From assembly GCA_002348425.1 (NCBI GenBank), contig DEBE01000092.1, positions 1 to 11,247 of the forward strand: a stretch of DNA of 11,247 bases, read 5' to 3'. Under the pieces are notes generated by a model. It was not told where the DNA came from and did not search any database. It saw only the letters and a list, made by a program, of their open reading frames with translations. This document shows, in pieces, positions 1 to 7,361 of the stretch; position 1 is the stretch's first letter, and each line of letters begins with the position of its first letter. The stretch is from Alphaproteobacteria bacterium UBA2964 (GTDB lineage: Bacteria; Pseudomonadota; Alphaproteobacteria; MPNO01; UBA2964). A program made the position numbers and the translations under genes.

Positions 1-2079
1 CGCTTTCGCCTTGGAGTCGATGTCGGGGGCACGCATACCGACTTAGTTTTGTTAAACGTTAATTCTGGTGAGATTACCGTCGAAAAAGTATCCAGTACTC
101 CGCATAATCCAGCTATTGGAGTCCTCGAGGGAGTAAACAACTTTGTTATCAAAGGTACACCACCGGATGAGATTGCTTTTTTTTCTCATGGTACGACGAT
201 TACAACTAATGCATTGCTAGAGATGCGAGGCGCCAATGTGGGTTTACTAATCACTAATGGTTTCCGGGCTGTGCAGGAGATACAAAGCCAAGGCCGTGAT
301 GGAAATCCCTTTGATTATTTTTATGATAAGCCGCCCCATCTTGCTCCCCAAAGCATGACTTATGAAATTCCCGGTCGTGTAGACTGGGAGGGTGCAGAAC
401 TTCAGCCGTTAGATGATGAGAGTGTAAGAAATGCTACGCGATCATTGAGAAACGCTGGGGCCACCTCCATAGCAGTCTGTTATTTATTCTCCTACGCTAA
501 CCCCTTGCACGAGGAGCGCACGCGTGAGCTAATTCTTGAAGAGTTCCCTGCTGCTCATGTGTCGCTATCTTCGGAAGTATTACCCCGTATTCGGGAATGG
601 CCTCGACTTTCGACCACACTTTTAAATGCTTATCTTGGCCCGGTTTTAGTAGATTACATTGGAGACCTAAATAGCGGTTTAGATGATGGTGGCGTAAAAA
701 CTAAACAAAGATTCTTAATGCAGTCCAATGGGGGTGTAATGCCCTTCTCGGCCGCGGTTCAGGGGGGGAAAACTGTATATACCCTTTTTTCTGGTCCGGC
801 GGCAGGCGCCCAGGCAGCGGCTTATCTATCAGGACAAGATGCAGATAGAGGCATTGTCACACTCGATATGGGGGGGACCTCGGCGGATATCGCCTTTATT
901 GAGGGTGGAGAACCACTTGAAGTAACCGAGGTAGTTGTTGCTCGTCGTCCACTTGGTGTGCCGGCTCTTGATTTGACTACGATATCTGCCGGTGGCGGCT
1001 CGATTGCTTGGATTGATCGAGGAGGCTTTCTATGTGTAGGACCTCAAAGTGCTGGAGCCTCTCCTGGTCCTGCTTGCTATGGTAAGGGGGGTGACAATCC
1101 TACGGTTACCGATGCTGATATTGTCTTAGGTTATTTGAATCCTGACTATTTCCTAGGTGGCTCTCAAAGTCTTGATGTGGAGGCTTCTGCAAGGGCTTTG
1201 GATGAAAAAGTAGCCAAACCTCTCGGGATGAGTGTTCATGAGGCAGCGGTTGGGGTCCGCCGTATTGTTGATTTGCGTATGGCGGATGAGGTAAAGGTTT
1301 TTGGAGCAAAGCGAGGCGTCGATCCTCAAGAATTTTGTCTTCTACCTTTCGGTGGTGCAGGGGCAGTGCACGCAGCTTCTGTAGCTGAGGAGCTTGGCAT
1401 TAAGCGCATATTTGTACCACCTAGGCCTGGGGCATTTTCCGCTCTGGGTCTGCTTTGTACCGATATAGTCCATGATTATGTACGCTCAGAACTAAGGCCA
1501 ATGGAGCTTGTAACTCCCGAACACGCTGAAGAGGTCTTTAAAGAATTGGAGGCGAGGGGTTTAGCCGAGTTGGAAAAAGAAGGAATAACACCTGAAGGCG
1601 CATTTTTTGATCGTGAACTAGATGTCCGTTATACAGGTCAGGGTTATGAACTCAGGGTTTCTCTAGATGGGCTTGGTGGTAATGCAGGTATTACCCAAGG
1701 AGATATGCATGCTGCCCGTGAACGGTTTGATGAACGCCATTCACAAATTCATGGTCATGCAGCTAATGACCGCGCAGTAGAAATCGTAAGTTATCGTGTT
1801 CGATTAAGGGTTAAGGTGCCTAAATATGAGCCACAGCTAGCTGGAAAATTAATCGAACAACCGGCACCTGAGGGGTCCGTTAAAGGAAAAAGAATGGTGT
1901 TTTTTCAGGCAGATAACGCGACGGATACTACCCTATACGAGCGCGATTTGTTGCCAATGGGAGCTCGAGTAGATGGGCCGGCAATTATTGAGCAATTTGA
2001 TTCAACTATTGTAGTGCCCGGAAGCTGGGTCGGTCAGATTGATGGTCTGCGGAATTTAATTTTGAGTAGGGGTAAATGA
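1..2079 (+). CDS. hyuA: Hydantoinase/5-oxoprolinase subunit A (HyuA family), 5'-truncated by the window
   Basis: ATP-dependent ring-opening enzyme of the hydantoinase A/oxoprolinase family; it should act in the cytoplasm with the HyuB subunit encoded next. The frame is open from base 1, and the first residues carry the N-terminal nucleotide-binding motif (LGVDVGGTHTD). The TTG at 49 is therefore an internal codon and the true start lies a few codons left of the window. The 692 visible residues are close to the usual full length. Other family motifs are SHGTT near residue 65, SGPAAG near 265, the second ATPase-fold motif LDMGGTSADI near 290, AGGGSIA near 330, and GPACYG followed by PTVTDAD near 355-370. 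The stop is one base before the hyuB ATG, so the two are surely co-translated. The family covers 5-oxoproline, N-methylhydantoin and related lactams, plus acetone-carboxylase-like members; sequence alone does not fix the substrate. Confidence 0.93.
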   Translation, partial: RFRLGVDVGGTHTDLVLLNVNSGEITVEKVSSTPHNPAIGVLEGVNNFVIKGTPPDEIAFFSHGTTITTNALLEMRGANVGLLITNGFRAVQEIQSQGRDGNPFDYFYDKPPHLAPQSMTYEIPGRVDWEGAELQPLDDESVRNATRSLRNAGATSIAVCYLFSYANPLHEERTRELILEEFPAAHVSLSSEVLPRIREWPRLSTTLLNAYLGPVLVDYIGDLNSGLDDGGVKTKQRFLMQSNGGVMPFSAAVQGGKTVYTLFSGPAAGAQAAAYLSGQDADRGIVTLDMGGTSADIAFIEGGEPLEVTEVVVARRPLGVPALDLTTISAGGGSIAWIDRGGFLCVGPQSAGASPGPACYGKGGDNPTVTDADIVLGYLNPDYFLGGSQSLDVEASARALDEKVAKPLGMSVHEAAVGVRRIVDLRMADEVKVFGAKRGVDPQEFCLLPFGGAGAVHAASVAEELGIKRIFVPPRPGAFSALGLLCTDIVHDYVRSELRPMELVTPEHAEEVFKELEARGLAELEKEGITPEGAFFDRELDVRYTGQGYELRVSLDGLGGNAGITQGDMHAARERFDERHSQIHGHAANDRAVEIVSYRVRLRVKVPKYEPQLAGKLIEQPAPEGSVKGKRMVFFQADNATDTTLYERDLLPMGARVDGPAIIEQFDSTIVVPGSWVGQIDGLRNLILSRGK

Positions 2080-2080
2080 A

Positions 2081-3745
2081 ATGGATCCCGTAACTGTACA
2101 AATTTTACGCAATAAAGTTTCAAGTCTTGTTGACGAAATGCACTACCATTTTTATAGATCCGGCTATTCGACAATCATTCGAGAGTCGCGTGATTTCAGT
2201 TGCGTAATCCTTGATCGTTTAGGACGGCTGATAGTTCCACCTCCGATGTTCTTTCATGGAATAGCATACCGCACATTTGTAGAAAATATATTCAATCATT
2301 ACGAGATGAATGAGATAAATGATGGAGACGTTTTTGTCTCAAATCATCCCTATGAGGCGGGGATGCCGCATGTTTCGGATATGGGTTTTGTCGCACCGAT
2401 AATACACGATGAACAACTGATCGGATTCTCTGCGTCTATAGCTCATAAAGCAGACATTGGTGGAACTAACCCCGGAAGTACATCTGCCAATTCCACAGAA
2501 CTTTATCATGAAGGCTTGTTATTGCCTCCAATTAAGTTTCACCGTTGCGGGAAACTGGATCCTGATATTGAAAGGGTAATACTTGGTAATAGTAGACATC
2601 CTGATCTTGTGCGGGGTGATATTCATGCACAAGTGGCTGCAACCAATATGGGTGTTAAAAGGATGAAAGAAAATGCGGCCCGATTTGGTTCTGATACAGT
2701 TAGTGACGCCTTCAAGGCAATACTAGATGGGGCGGCTGAAGAACTTCGCAAAGCGATAGCGGAATTACCAGATGGAACCTCCTATGCTGAGGGGTATATG
2801 GACGATGATGGCGTAGAAAGAGATACACCTGTTAAATTTGCGGTTGCCATTACAATAAAAGGCAATAAGGCGACTTTTGATTACTCTGATAGCGGTCCAC
2901 AAGCTCGCGGCCCTGTAAATTTGCGACCGGCAATGGTAGAGGCTTGTACATTTTATTGTCTTGTTGGTGCGTTGGGTCCAAACGAACTACATTATAATGG
3001 TGGGATGAGTGATGTAGTAGAATTGAAATTCGCACCCGAAACAGTAACTAATGCTAGTCCGCCAGCGCCAGTCTCTTCCTACCAAAAAGCAAATCTACGA
3101 CTAGTGGATGTAATCCTTGATGCAATGTCTAAATTTACTCCGACTCGTGCCATAGCTGGTTCTGGCTCTTCAGGCTCTTTGCTAATTTCTTGGCAGGGTG
3201 GTGGTCGAGCAGGCCATTCTACCATGCAGTACGAAATCATGGGTTCGGCCTACGGGGGTGGGTATGGCCATGATGGTTGTTCGATGACGGCCACACATCT
3301 TTCAAACTTACACATCACACCAATAGAGATACTTGAGTCGGAATATCCTTGTCGTGTTACGGAGATGTCGGTAATTGCAGATTCTGGCGGTGCTGGGGAA
3401 TATCGGGGTGGTGTTGTTTTTCGACGACGTTATGAGCTTCTACAGGATGCTATCGTTGTGAGACGTTACGAACGTGCAAAATTTCCGGCAAATGGCGTCG
3501 CAGGAGGGAAAGATGGACAAGCGAGTAAATTTATAAAAATTAACCATAATGGCTCAGAAACCGAACTAGAGGCGGCAGGTAAATATGAGATGAAGGCAGG
3601 CGAAGGTTTCTATATGGAAAAAGCCGGAGGCGGTGGGTTCGGTGACCCAACCAAACGAGATCCAGAGTTAATAAAAAGCGACATAAAAGAGGGATACATT
3701 ACTTCGTTAGGTGCAGAGAGGGATTACGGCTTTAAAGAAAATTAA
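2081..3745 (+). CDS. hyuB: Hydantoinase/5-oxoprolinase subunit B (HyuB family)
   Basis: Partner subunit of HyuA; together they form the ATP-dependent amidohydrolase that opens a cyclic amide ring. The protein has 554 residues, about the usual length. It opens with the family signature DPVTVQILRNK, then RESRDFSC near residue 35, DGDVFVSNHPYEAGMPH near 81-97, HKADIGG near 121-127 and an EGLLLPP motif near 143-150. It closes with the glycine-rich GGGGFGDP tail and the usual final stretch ending in a DYGF motif. The ATG at 2081 follows the hyuA TGA by one base, with an AGGGG ribosome site inside the hyuA end. An ATG at 2076 overlapping the hyuA stop runs into a stop after five codons and is not the start. 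No membrane or export signal is seen. The family call is firm; the substrate is unknown. Confidence 0.93.
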   Translation: MDPVTVQILRNKVSSLVDEMHYHFYRSGYSTIIRESRDFSCVILDRLGRLIVPPPMFFHGIAYRTFVENIFNHYEMNEINDGDVFVSNHPYEAGMPHVSDMGFVAPIIHDEQLIGFSASIAHKADIGGTNPGSTSANSTELYHEGLLLPPIKFHRCGKLDPDIERVILGNSRHPDLVRGDIHAQVAATNMGVKRMKENAARFGSDTVSDAFKAILDGAAEELRKAIAELPDGTSYAEGYMDDDGVERDTPVKFAVAITIKGNKATFDYSDSGPQARGPVNLRPAMVEACTFYCLVGALGPNELHYNGGMSDVVELKFAPETVTNASPPAPVSSYQKANLRLVDVILDAMSKFTPTRAIAGSGSSGSLLISWQGGGRAGHSTMQYEIMGSAYGGGYGHDGCSMTATHLSNLHITPIEILESEYPCRVTEMSVIADSGGAGEYRGGVVFRRRYELLQDAIVVRRYERAKFPANGVAGGKDGQASKFIKINHNGSETELEAAGKYEMKAGEGFYMEKAGGGGFGDPTKRDPELIKSDIKEGYITSLGAERDYGFKEN

Positions 3746-3763
3746 CTTTGGTCAGGTCATGAA

Positions 3764-3795
3764 AAAAAGGGCCGGAAGATACTCCGGCCCTTTTT
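3764..3795. terminator. Bidirectional rho-independent terminator between hyuB and tctC-like gene
   Basis: A perfect 13-bp inverted repeat (3764-3776 and 3783-3795) with a six-base loop, AGATAC. The inner GGGCCGGA stem is flanked by A-runs on the left and T-runs on the right, so a GC hairpin followed by U's forms on either strand. It lies between two convergent genes, 18 bases after hyuB and 22 bases after the end of the solute-binding gene, and should stop both transcripts. Confidence 0.9.
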
Positions 3796-3817
3796 GTAGT
3801 CAAATGACAATCAATGG

Positions 3818-4870
3818 TTATTTTTTTCCAAAGATTAGGTTGCGGGCGCGATTTACGGTCGCCGGTGATGTGTCCATCAGGTCATTAACAATTTTTTGAA
3901 TATCTTTACCCGCTATTGGGTTGACCTCCAACCCCCGCTTGTATGCATCCTTGATAAATGCCTTATTTTTGGTAATTTTTGCAAATGCAGCCCGTAAAGG
4001 TTTAACCAATTTTTTGGGCGCTCCAGGAGGCAAAACTAGACCTCTTCCTAAAACGGAAGCGGAGCCGAGCATCATTGCCACTTGTCTATCTTCCTTGTTT
4101 GATAACAATTCACGGATCAATGGAACGTGTTCAATACCCTTTTGTTTTGTATATCCGCTTTGAACCAAGGGGATAGCATAGTTATTTTTGTTTTGTTTCA
4201 TACCTTTAAACCATTGCGGTTTCGCGGAAATCCAGGCAGTCCAACCAAGCGCTAGGCCATGTACTTCGCCCTGTTCCATAGCGAGTTGCATTTTACGAGA
4301 ACCCTTGTAACCCTTAATGATTTTCATTTTGGTTCCAAGCAAGGCATTTAGCGTTGCAGGAATAAGAAATGTAGGAGATCCTTTACCGCTCGATCCCATC
4401 GTGATTTTTTTCTTTTTGAGATCATCCATCGATGTCACGCCGGAATCTCTTCTCACAACGACTGTGCTGTTCTGACCGAAAACTCTACCGAGCCACGTCA
4501 TTTCTTTGCACCTGTATTTAACTTTTTTGGGACGTAATAACTCAGATACGATCGACATTTCTGGAGGCATTAAGAGTGTCCTGCCATTTTTCGGCGCAAC
4601 GTTGTAAAAGAAGTTTGCTGCTTTAATTCCACCAGCCCCAGGCATATGCTGGACTACCATATTAGGTTTTCCAGGAATTACTTTATCCATGTGAGCGCCG
4701 AGTAGTAATGACGTCCTTCCATATGTTCCACCTGCACCATATCCAACAAGAATCGTAACAGTTCGTCCTTTGTACATACCAGAAATATCTGCAGCAGAAA
4801 CTGGTGTAGCCATAGCCACTAATCCCAATGCTGCCATGGCAGAAAGTCCATTAAAAATTTTACCTATCAT
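3818..4870 (-). CDS. TctC/BUG-family periplasmic solute-binding protein (orphan)
   Basis: Periplasmic binding protein of the tripartite tricarboxylate transporter type (Bordetella uptake gene family), which captures a small organic, usually carboxylated, molecule. Its 350 residues are slightly longer than the typical 320. A signal peptide spans residues 1-26: basic start, hydrophobic core ALGLVAMA, and a VSA-AD signal-peptidase site. The mature part shows the family pattern: a YKGRTVTILVGYGAGGT strand-loop near 33-49, a PGAGG loop near 80, an APKNGRTLL segment near 92-100, and GSSGKGSP near 158-165, which lines up with the second-domain start. The ATG at 4868-4870 has a strong GGAGG five bases upstream. 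The protein is unusually lysine-rich for a periplasmic binder. No TctA or TctB membrane gene is adjacent, so its permease must lie elsewhere or be a different protein. It is transcribed in the same direction as the amidohydrolase, 164 bases downstream of it. Confidence 0.88.
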   Translation of the reverse strand: MIGKIFNGLSAMAALGLVAMATPVSAADISGMYKGRTVTILVGYGAGGTYGRTSLLLGAHMDKVIPGKPNMVVQHMPGAGGIKAANFFYNVAPKNGRTLLMPPEMSIVSELLRPKKVKYRCKEMTWLGRVFGQNSTVVVRRDSGVTSMDDLKKKKITMGSSGKGSPTFLIPATLNALLGTKMKIIKGYKGSRKMQLAMEQGEVHGLALGWTAWISAKPQWFKGMKQNKNNYAIPLVQSGYTKQKGIEHVPLIRELLSNKEDRQVAMMLGSASVLGRGLVLPPGAPKKLVKPLRAAFAKITKNKAFIKDAYKRGLEVNPIAGKDIQKIVNDLMDTSPATVNRARNLIFGKK

Positions 4871-4904
4871 CCCATCCTCCTTTTGAATTTATTATTTTGT
4901 CAAT

Positions 4905-4991
4905 TTAAGAAACATAATCTAGTTTGGAACGGCATAACCAGCCAAAAATTGTATTAATATCAAAAAAAATGCCGTTAATAGTTTTTTTCAT
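4905..4991 (-). CDS. Candidate 28-residue small ORF in the tctC leader
   Basis: On the minus strand an ATG at 4989-4991 opens a 28-codon frame closed by TAA at 4905-4907. It starts MKKTING, is rich in aromatic and aliphatic residues in the middle (GIFFDINTIFGWLC), and ends LDYVS. An AAGGTGA sequence nine bases upstream (5001-5007) could serve as ribosome site. It lies wholly between the amidohydrolase and the solute-binding gene in their direction. I do not recognise the peptide. It overlaps the inverted repeat and the putative tctC promoter, and in AT-rich spacer a frame this short can occur by chance, so it may be noncoding. Confidence 0.2.
   Translation of the reverse strand: MKKTINGIFFDINTIFGWLCRSKLDYVS
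4916..4945 (-). promoter_or_regulatory. Putative promoter of the tctC-like gene
   Basis: On the minus strand TTGGCT (4940-4945) and TAGATT (4916-4921) are separated by 18 bases, giving a predicted start near 4909 and a leader of about 39 bases that contains the GGAGG site. One inverted-repeat arm lies centrally in the spacer. Box matches are moderate, so this is tentative. Confidence 0.25.
4928..4976. repeat. 8-bp inverted repeat with 33-bp spacer upstream of tctC-like gene
   Basis: AACGGCAT at 4928-4935 is matched by its exact reverse complement ATGCCGTT at 4969-4976; arm centres are 41 bp apart. It is the only GC-containing symmetrical element in an otherwise very AT-rich spacer. The tctC-proximal arm sits between the proposed -35 and -10 boxes of the tctC promoter. 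It could be a pair of operator half-sites or a long-loop RNA hairpin. The plus-strand T-run downstream could suggest a terminator, but no plus-strand gene ends there. Confidence 0.4.
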
Positions 4992-5034
4992 AACTTATAT
5001 TCACCTTTTTTACAGTTGATTAATGCTTTGATGT

Positions 5035-6084
5035 TTAATTCAAACCATAGAGGCGTTTTGAATTATTATCGAGTATCTTATCCGCAGATTTTTCCGGAAC
5101 CTTGCCGTCACTTCTGAGTTTTCTCAAGGCCTCGATTTCCGTTGATGTATCACTGTGGCCATAATCTGTTCCTACGACGATATTATCGTCGCCCACTGCG
5201 TCTAAAATATATCCCAAATCATCGGTTACTTGGCAGGCTATAAACATATTATTGTCGCCTAGTGGATCCGAAGATAACTCGCGGCCGAACCTATTAATAC
5301 GTAATTCTAAATCATTGAGTGCATAAGGTACCCATTGGGCACTCAGTTCGACGAAGCCCCAGCGAACTTTTGGAAATTTTGAAGGTATTTGGTTGAAAAG
5401 TAGATCATGAAAACTTCCAACACCTGTGAGTTTAAACCGGTTGAAACCCGGATCCGTGCGGTATGCTTCATGAATGGCAAAGCTAGCAATACCTGAATGT
5501 AAGCAAATTGGAAGGTCAAATTCTTCGGCCATTTCATATAGGGGGAAAAAGTATGGGTTTGAGGGAAGACGATCTGTTTCCATCGCCCGAACGAAGATAC
5601 CACAGGCACCATTATCCTTTCCGAACTTGAGTTCCTCACGGACTTTATCCATTGCGTAAAGTGGAGGACATACAACCCATCGCAGTTCTTGCGGCGCAGC
5701 TTTATTAATTTCGGCAAGCCAACGATTATATCCTTTGCAAATGGCATAATCAATTTCTGCATTTGTTGTGAGTGGGCGCAGGAATAACGTTGGATAAAGA
5801 ACCTGGACATCGATTTCGAGCTCTCGCATATGATCTATACGGGACTGAACATCGCGCATCTCTCGGGATTCTTCAGAAGTATCGAGACCGACATTTACCT
5901 GTTTGTTATGGATTCGTCCATCGACAACCCAGAATTCCTTGACAAGATTACCACTCGAGCCGTGCAGCTGTTCCCCAGTCGATTGAGTTACAACCATTGG
6001 CGCAAACTTTTTATGTTCCGCGTCCATGTGTTCCCATGTCATTGGTGTTTCAAGAACGTGAGCATCAGCATCGATGGTAGCCAT
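5035..6084 (-). CDS. Amidohydrolase-2 family metal-dependent hydrolase/decarboxylase
   Basis: TIM-barrel metalloenzyme of the amidohydrolase-2 (ACMSD/LigW-like) superfamily, cytoplasmic, 349 residues. Members hydrolyse C-N or C-O bonds or decarboxylate aromatic acids through a single divalent metal. The first strand gives the metal motif IDADAHVLE (Asp7, His9). CLHSG supplies His196, FHDLLF supplies His226, and the last strand motif VVGTDYGHSD supplies the conserved Asp307. The segment after His226, with FPKVRWGFVE and WVPYALNDLELRINRF, is the typical family pattern. The ATG at 6082-6084 has AGGGAG six bases upstream. It is divergent from the AbrB-type gene and runs toward the solute-binding gene. 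Next to a Rieske oxygenase and a dihydrodiol dehydrogenase, a role as a ring-acid decarboxylase or a hydrolase of a ring-cleavage product is plausible but inferred. Confidence 0.87.
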   Translation of the reverse strand: MATIDADAHVLETPMTWEHMDAEHKKFAPMVVTQSTGEQLHGSSGNLVKEFWVVDGRIHNKQVNVGLDTSEESREMRDVQSRIDHMRELEIDVQVLYPTLFLRPLTTNAEIDYAICKGYNRWLAEINKAAPQELRWVVCPPLYAMDKVREELKFGKDNGACGIFVRAMETDRLPSNPYFFPLYEMAEEFDLPICLHSGIASFAIHEAYRTDPGFNRFKLTGVGSFHDLLFNQIPSKFPKVRWGFVELSAQWVPYALNDLELRINRFGRELSSDPLGDNNMFIACQVTDDLGYILDAVGDDNIVVGTDYGHSDTSTEIEALRKLRSDGKVPEKSADKILDNNSKRLYGLN

Positions 6085-6135
6085 ATATTTCTCCCTACCT
6101 AAATAGTAACTGGTTTCGGCTCATAATCCAGCGCA

Positions 6136-6163
6136 AGCATAATCATTTTTTTAAATTATCCAA
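6136..6163 (-). promoter_or_regulatory. Putative promoter of the amidohydrolase gene
   Basis: On the minus strand TTGGAT (6158-6163) and TATGCT (6136-6141) are spaced by 16 bases, giving a start near 6129 and a leader of about 45 bases carrying AGGGAG. It lies in the 168-bp divergent spacer, on the side nearer the amidohydrolase. Confidence 0.25.
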
Positions 6164-6200
6164 GTATGATATGGTCACTTTTACGAATGAATTCCAAAAT

Positions 6201-6228
6201 TTGTTTACATCAAGTTTGTTTGTAATCT
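6201..6228 (+). promoter_or_regulatory. Putative promoter of the AbrB-family membrane gene
   Basis: TTGTTT (6201-6206) and TAATCT (6223-6228) are separated by 16 bases, with a predicted start near 6235, 18 bases before the ATG at 6253. The short leader has no clear Shine-Dalgarno sequence. The TTTGTTT heptamer occurs twice, 15 bases apart, across this promoter. Confidence 0.25.
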
Positions 6229-6252
6229 TCAAAGCGTGATACCTTTTAGATA

Positions 6253-7290
6253 ATGAAACTGCTTAGCTTATGGATATTATTGATTGGGGCGTCTTCAATG
6301 GTTGGCGTCCTCCTTCATTTGGCAGGGTTCCCCGCTTCTTTCCTTCTTGGTCCAATGCTCGTTGCAATAGTATTTTCAGTAAATGGAGCTAATTTAAACG
6401 TCCCTCGACCGTGGTTATTGTGTTCGCAAGCTATAGTGGGTTGTCTTGTTGCACAGTCTCTAGATCCGTCAATTTTGATGACAATAGCAGGTGATTGGGC
6501 TGCAATTTTGTTAGTTGTTGCTACGACTGTTTGTGCGAGTACTTTTGCCGGCTGGGTTATTGCGCGTACTGGTTTATTGCCCGGAACGACAGCGGCATGG
6601 GGGTGTTCTCCAGGGGCTGCCACAGGAATGGTGGCTATGGCTGAAGATTTTGGTGCAGATCCTAGGCTAGTAGCATTTATGCAGTTTCTAAGGGTTACCC
6701 TCGTCGTAATTGTCGCTACCCTTGTTTCGAGAATGTTATTTGATGTAAGTGCTGCCGACCATCCATCAGGAGTATTAAAGCTATTTGATTCCCAGTTTCC
6801 AGATCTATTAAAGACGCTTTTTGTTGCAGCTGGTGGGGCTGTGGCAGCAAGGTTGTTAAAAGTTCCATCTGGAGCTGTTTTTATTCCATTGATTTGTGCC
6901 GCCTTCTTGCAGGGTATGGGTTTTTTTAAAATAACTCTGCCCCCTTGGTTATTAATTTCTGCTTTTGCTATAATTGGTTTATGGGTCGGGCTGCGTTTTA
7001 CACGTGAGACTGTACACTATGCTATTCGTGCCTTGCCAATCATGCTGATTGGAACAATTACTTTAATTGGTTTATGCGGGTTTTCAGCATTAATGTTGGT
7101 TTGGCTAATTGGTACTGATCCGCTGACCGCATTCCTGGCTACAGTGCCTGGTGGCCTAGATGCAATTGCGATTATTGCGGTCGATAGCAACGCCGATATT
7201 TCATTTGTTTTAGCGTTACAGACAGTAAGATTATTTATTGTAATCGTTACCGGGCCCCTCTTAGCTAAAATGATATGCAAGCTTCTTTGA
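6253..7290 (+). CDS. AbrB-family polytopic inner-membrane protein (two-repeat)
   Basis: Integral membrane protein of the family named after E. coli AbrB, often annotated as 'AbrB transcriptional regulator' or 'ammonia monooxygenase'. It is neither a DNA-binding AbrB nor an oxygenase; the fold looks like a transporter. It has 345 residues with roughly nine or ten hydrophobic spans. It carries the internal duplication typical of the family: a FLLGP segment near 30 in half one, then PGAATGMVAMAEDFGAD near 120-136 followed by LVAFMQFLRV; in half two VPSGAVFIPL near 204-213, then PGGLDAIAIIAVDSNAD near 299-315 followed by FVLALQTVRL. The ATG at 6253 has little ribosome-site match; there is no better start because GTG or TTG codons downstream would cut into the first span. 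It stands alone on the plus strand, divergent from the amidohydrolase and convergent with the dehydrogenase. Substrate unknown; a carboxylate or amine carrier is possible. Confidence 0.85.
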   Translation: MKLLSLWILLIGASSMVGVLLHLAGFPASFLLGPMLVAIVFSVNGANLNVPRPWLLCSQAIVGCLVAQSLDPSILMTIAGDWAAILLVVATTVCASTFAGWVIARTGLLPGTTAAWGCSPGAATGMVAMAEDFGADPRLVAFMQFLRVTLVVIVATLVSRMLFDVSAADHPSGVLKLFDSQFPDLLKTLFVAAGGAVAARLLKVPSGAVFIPLICAAFLQGMGFFKITLPPWLLISAFAIIGLWVGLRFTRETVHYAIRALPIMLIGTITLIGLCGFSALMLVWLIGTDPLTAFLATVPGGLDAIAIIAVDSNADISFVLALQTVRLFIVIVTGPLLAKMICKLL

Positions 7291-7320
7291 AAAACAACTA
7301 TAGGGCCGGGTTTTTTAAAG
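7285..7320. terminator. Possible weak AT-rich hairpin between convergent genes
   Basis: An 11-bp imperfect inverted repeat (7285-7295 and 7310-7320, one G-U pair) encloses a 14-base loop containing GGGCCGG. It begins inside the last codons of the AbrB-type gene and precedes the end of the convergent dehydrogenase gene. The stem is almost all A-T, so stability is low and the call is tentative; no other terminator is visible in this spacer. Confidence 0.2.
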
Positions 7321-7361
7321 CGACTAGGTTTTTAGAAAATTGATTAATGAATTTTGGATCA

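Noticed and set aside
3711..3899. 62-codon plus-strand frame across the end of hyuB and the terminator
   Set aside because: It runs through the terminator hairpin and into the antisense of tctC, with no recognisable protein features.
5343..5810. 155-codon minus-strand frame inside the amidohydrolase gene
   Set aside because: It overlaps the well-supported amidohydrolase in another frame, has no family motifs and looks like a shadow frame.
4913..6144. Heptamer CATAATC upstream of tctC (4913-4919) and twice upstream of the amidohydrolase (6122-6128, 6138-6144) as a shared operator
   Set aside because: The same heptamer also occurs inside coding sequence at 5160 and 8771, so three spacer copies in AT-rich DNA are not convincing.
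6315..6623. 102-codon minus-strand frame opposite the AbrB-type gene
   Set aside because: Antisense to a strongly supported membrane protein, with low-complexity composition and no ribosome site.
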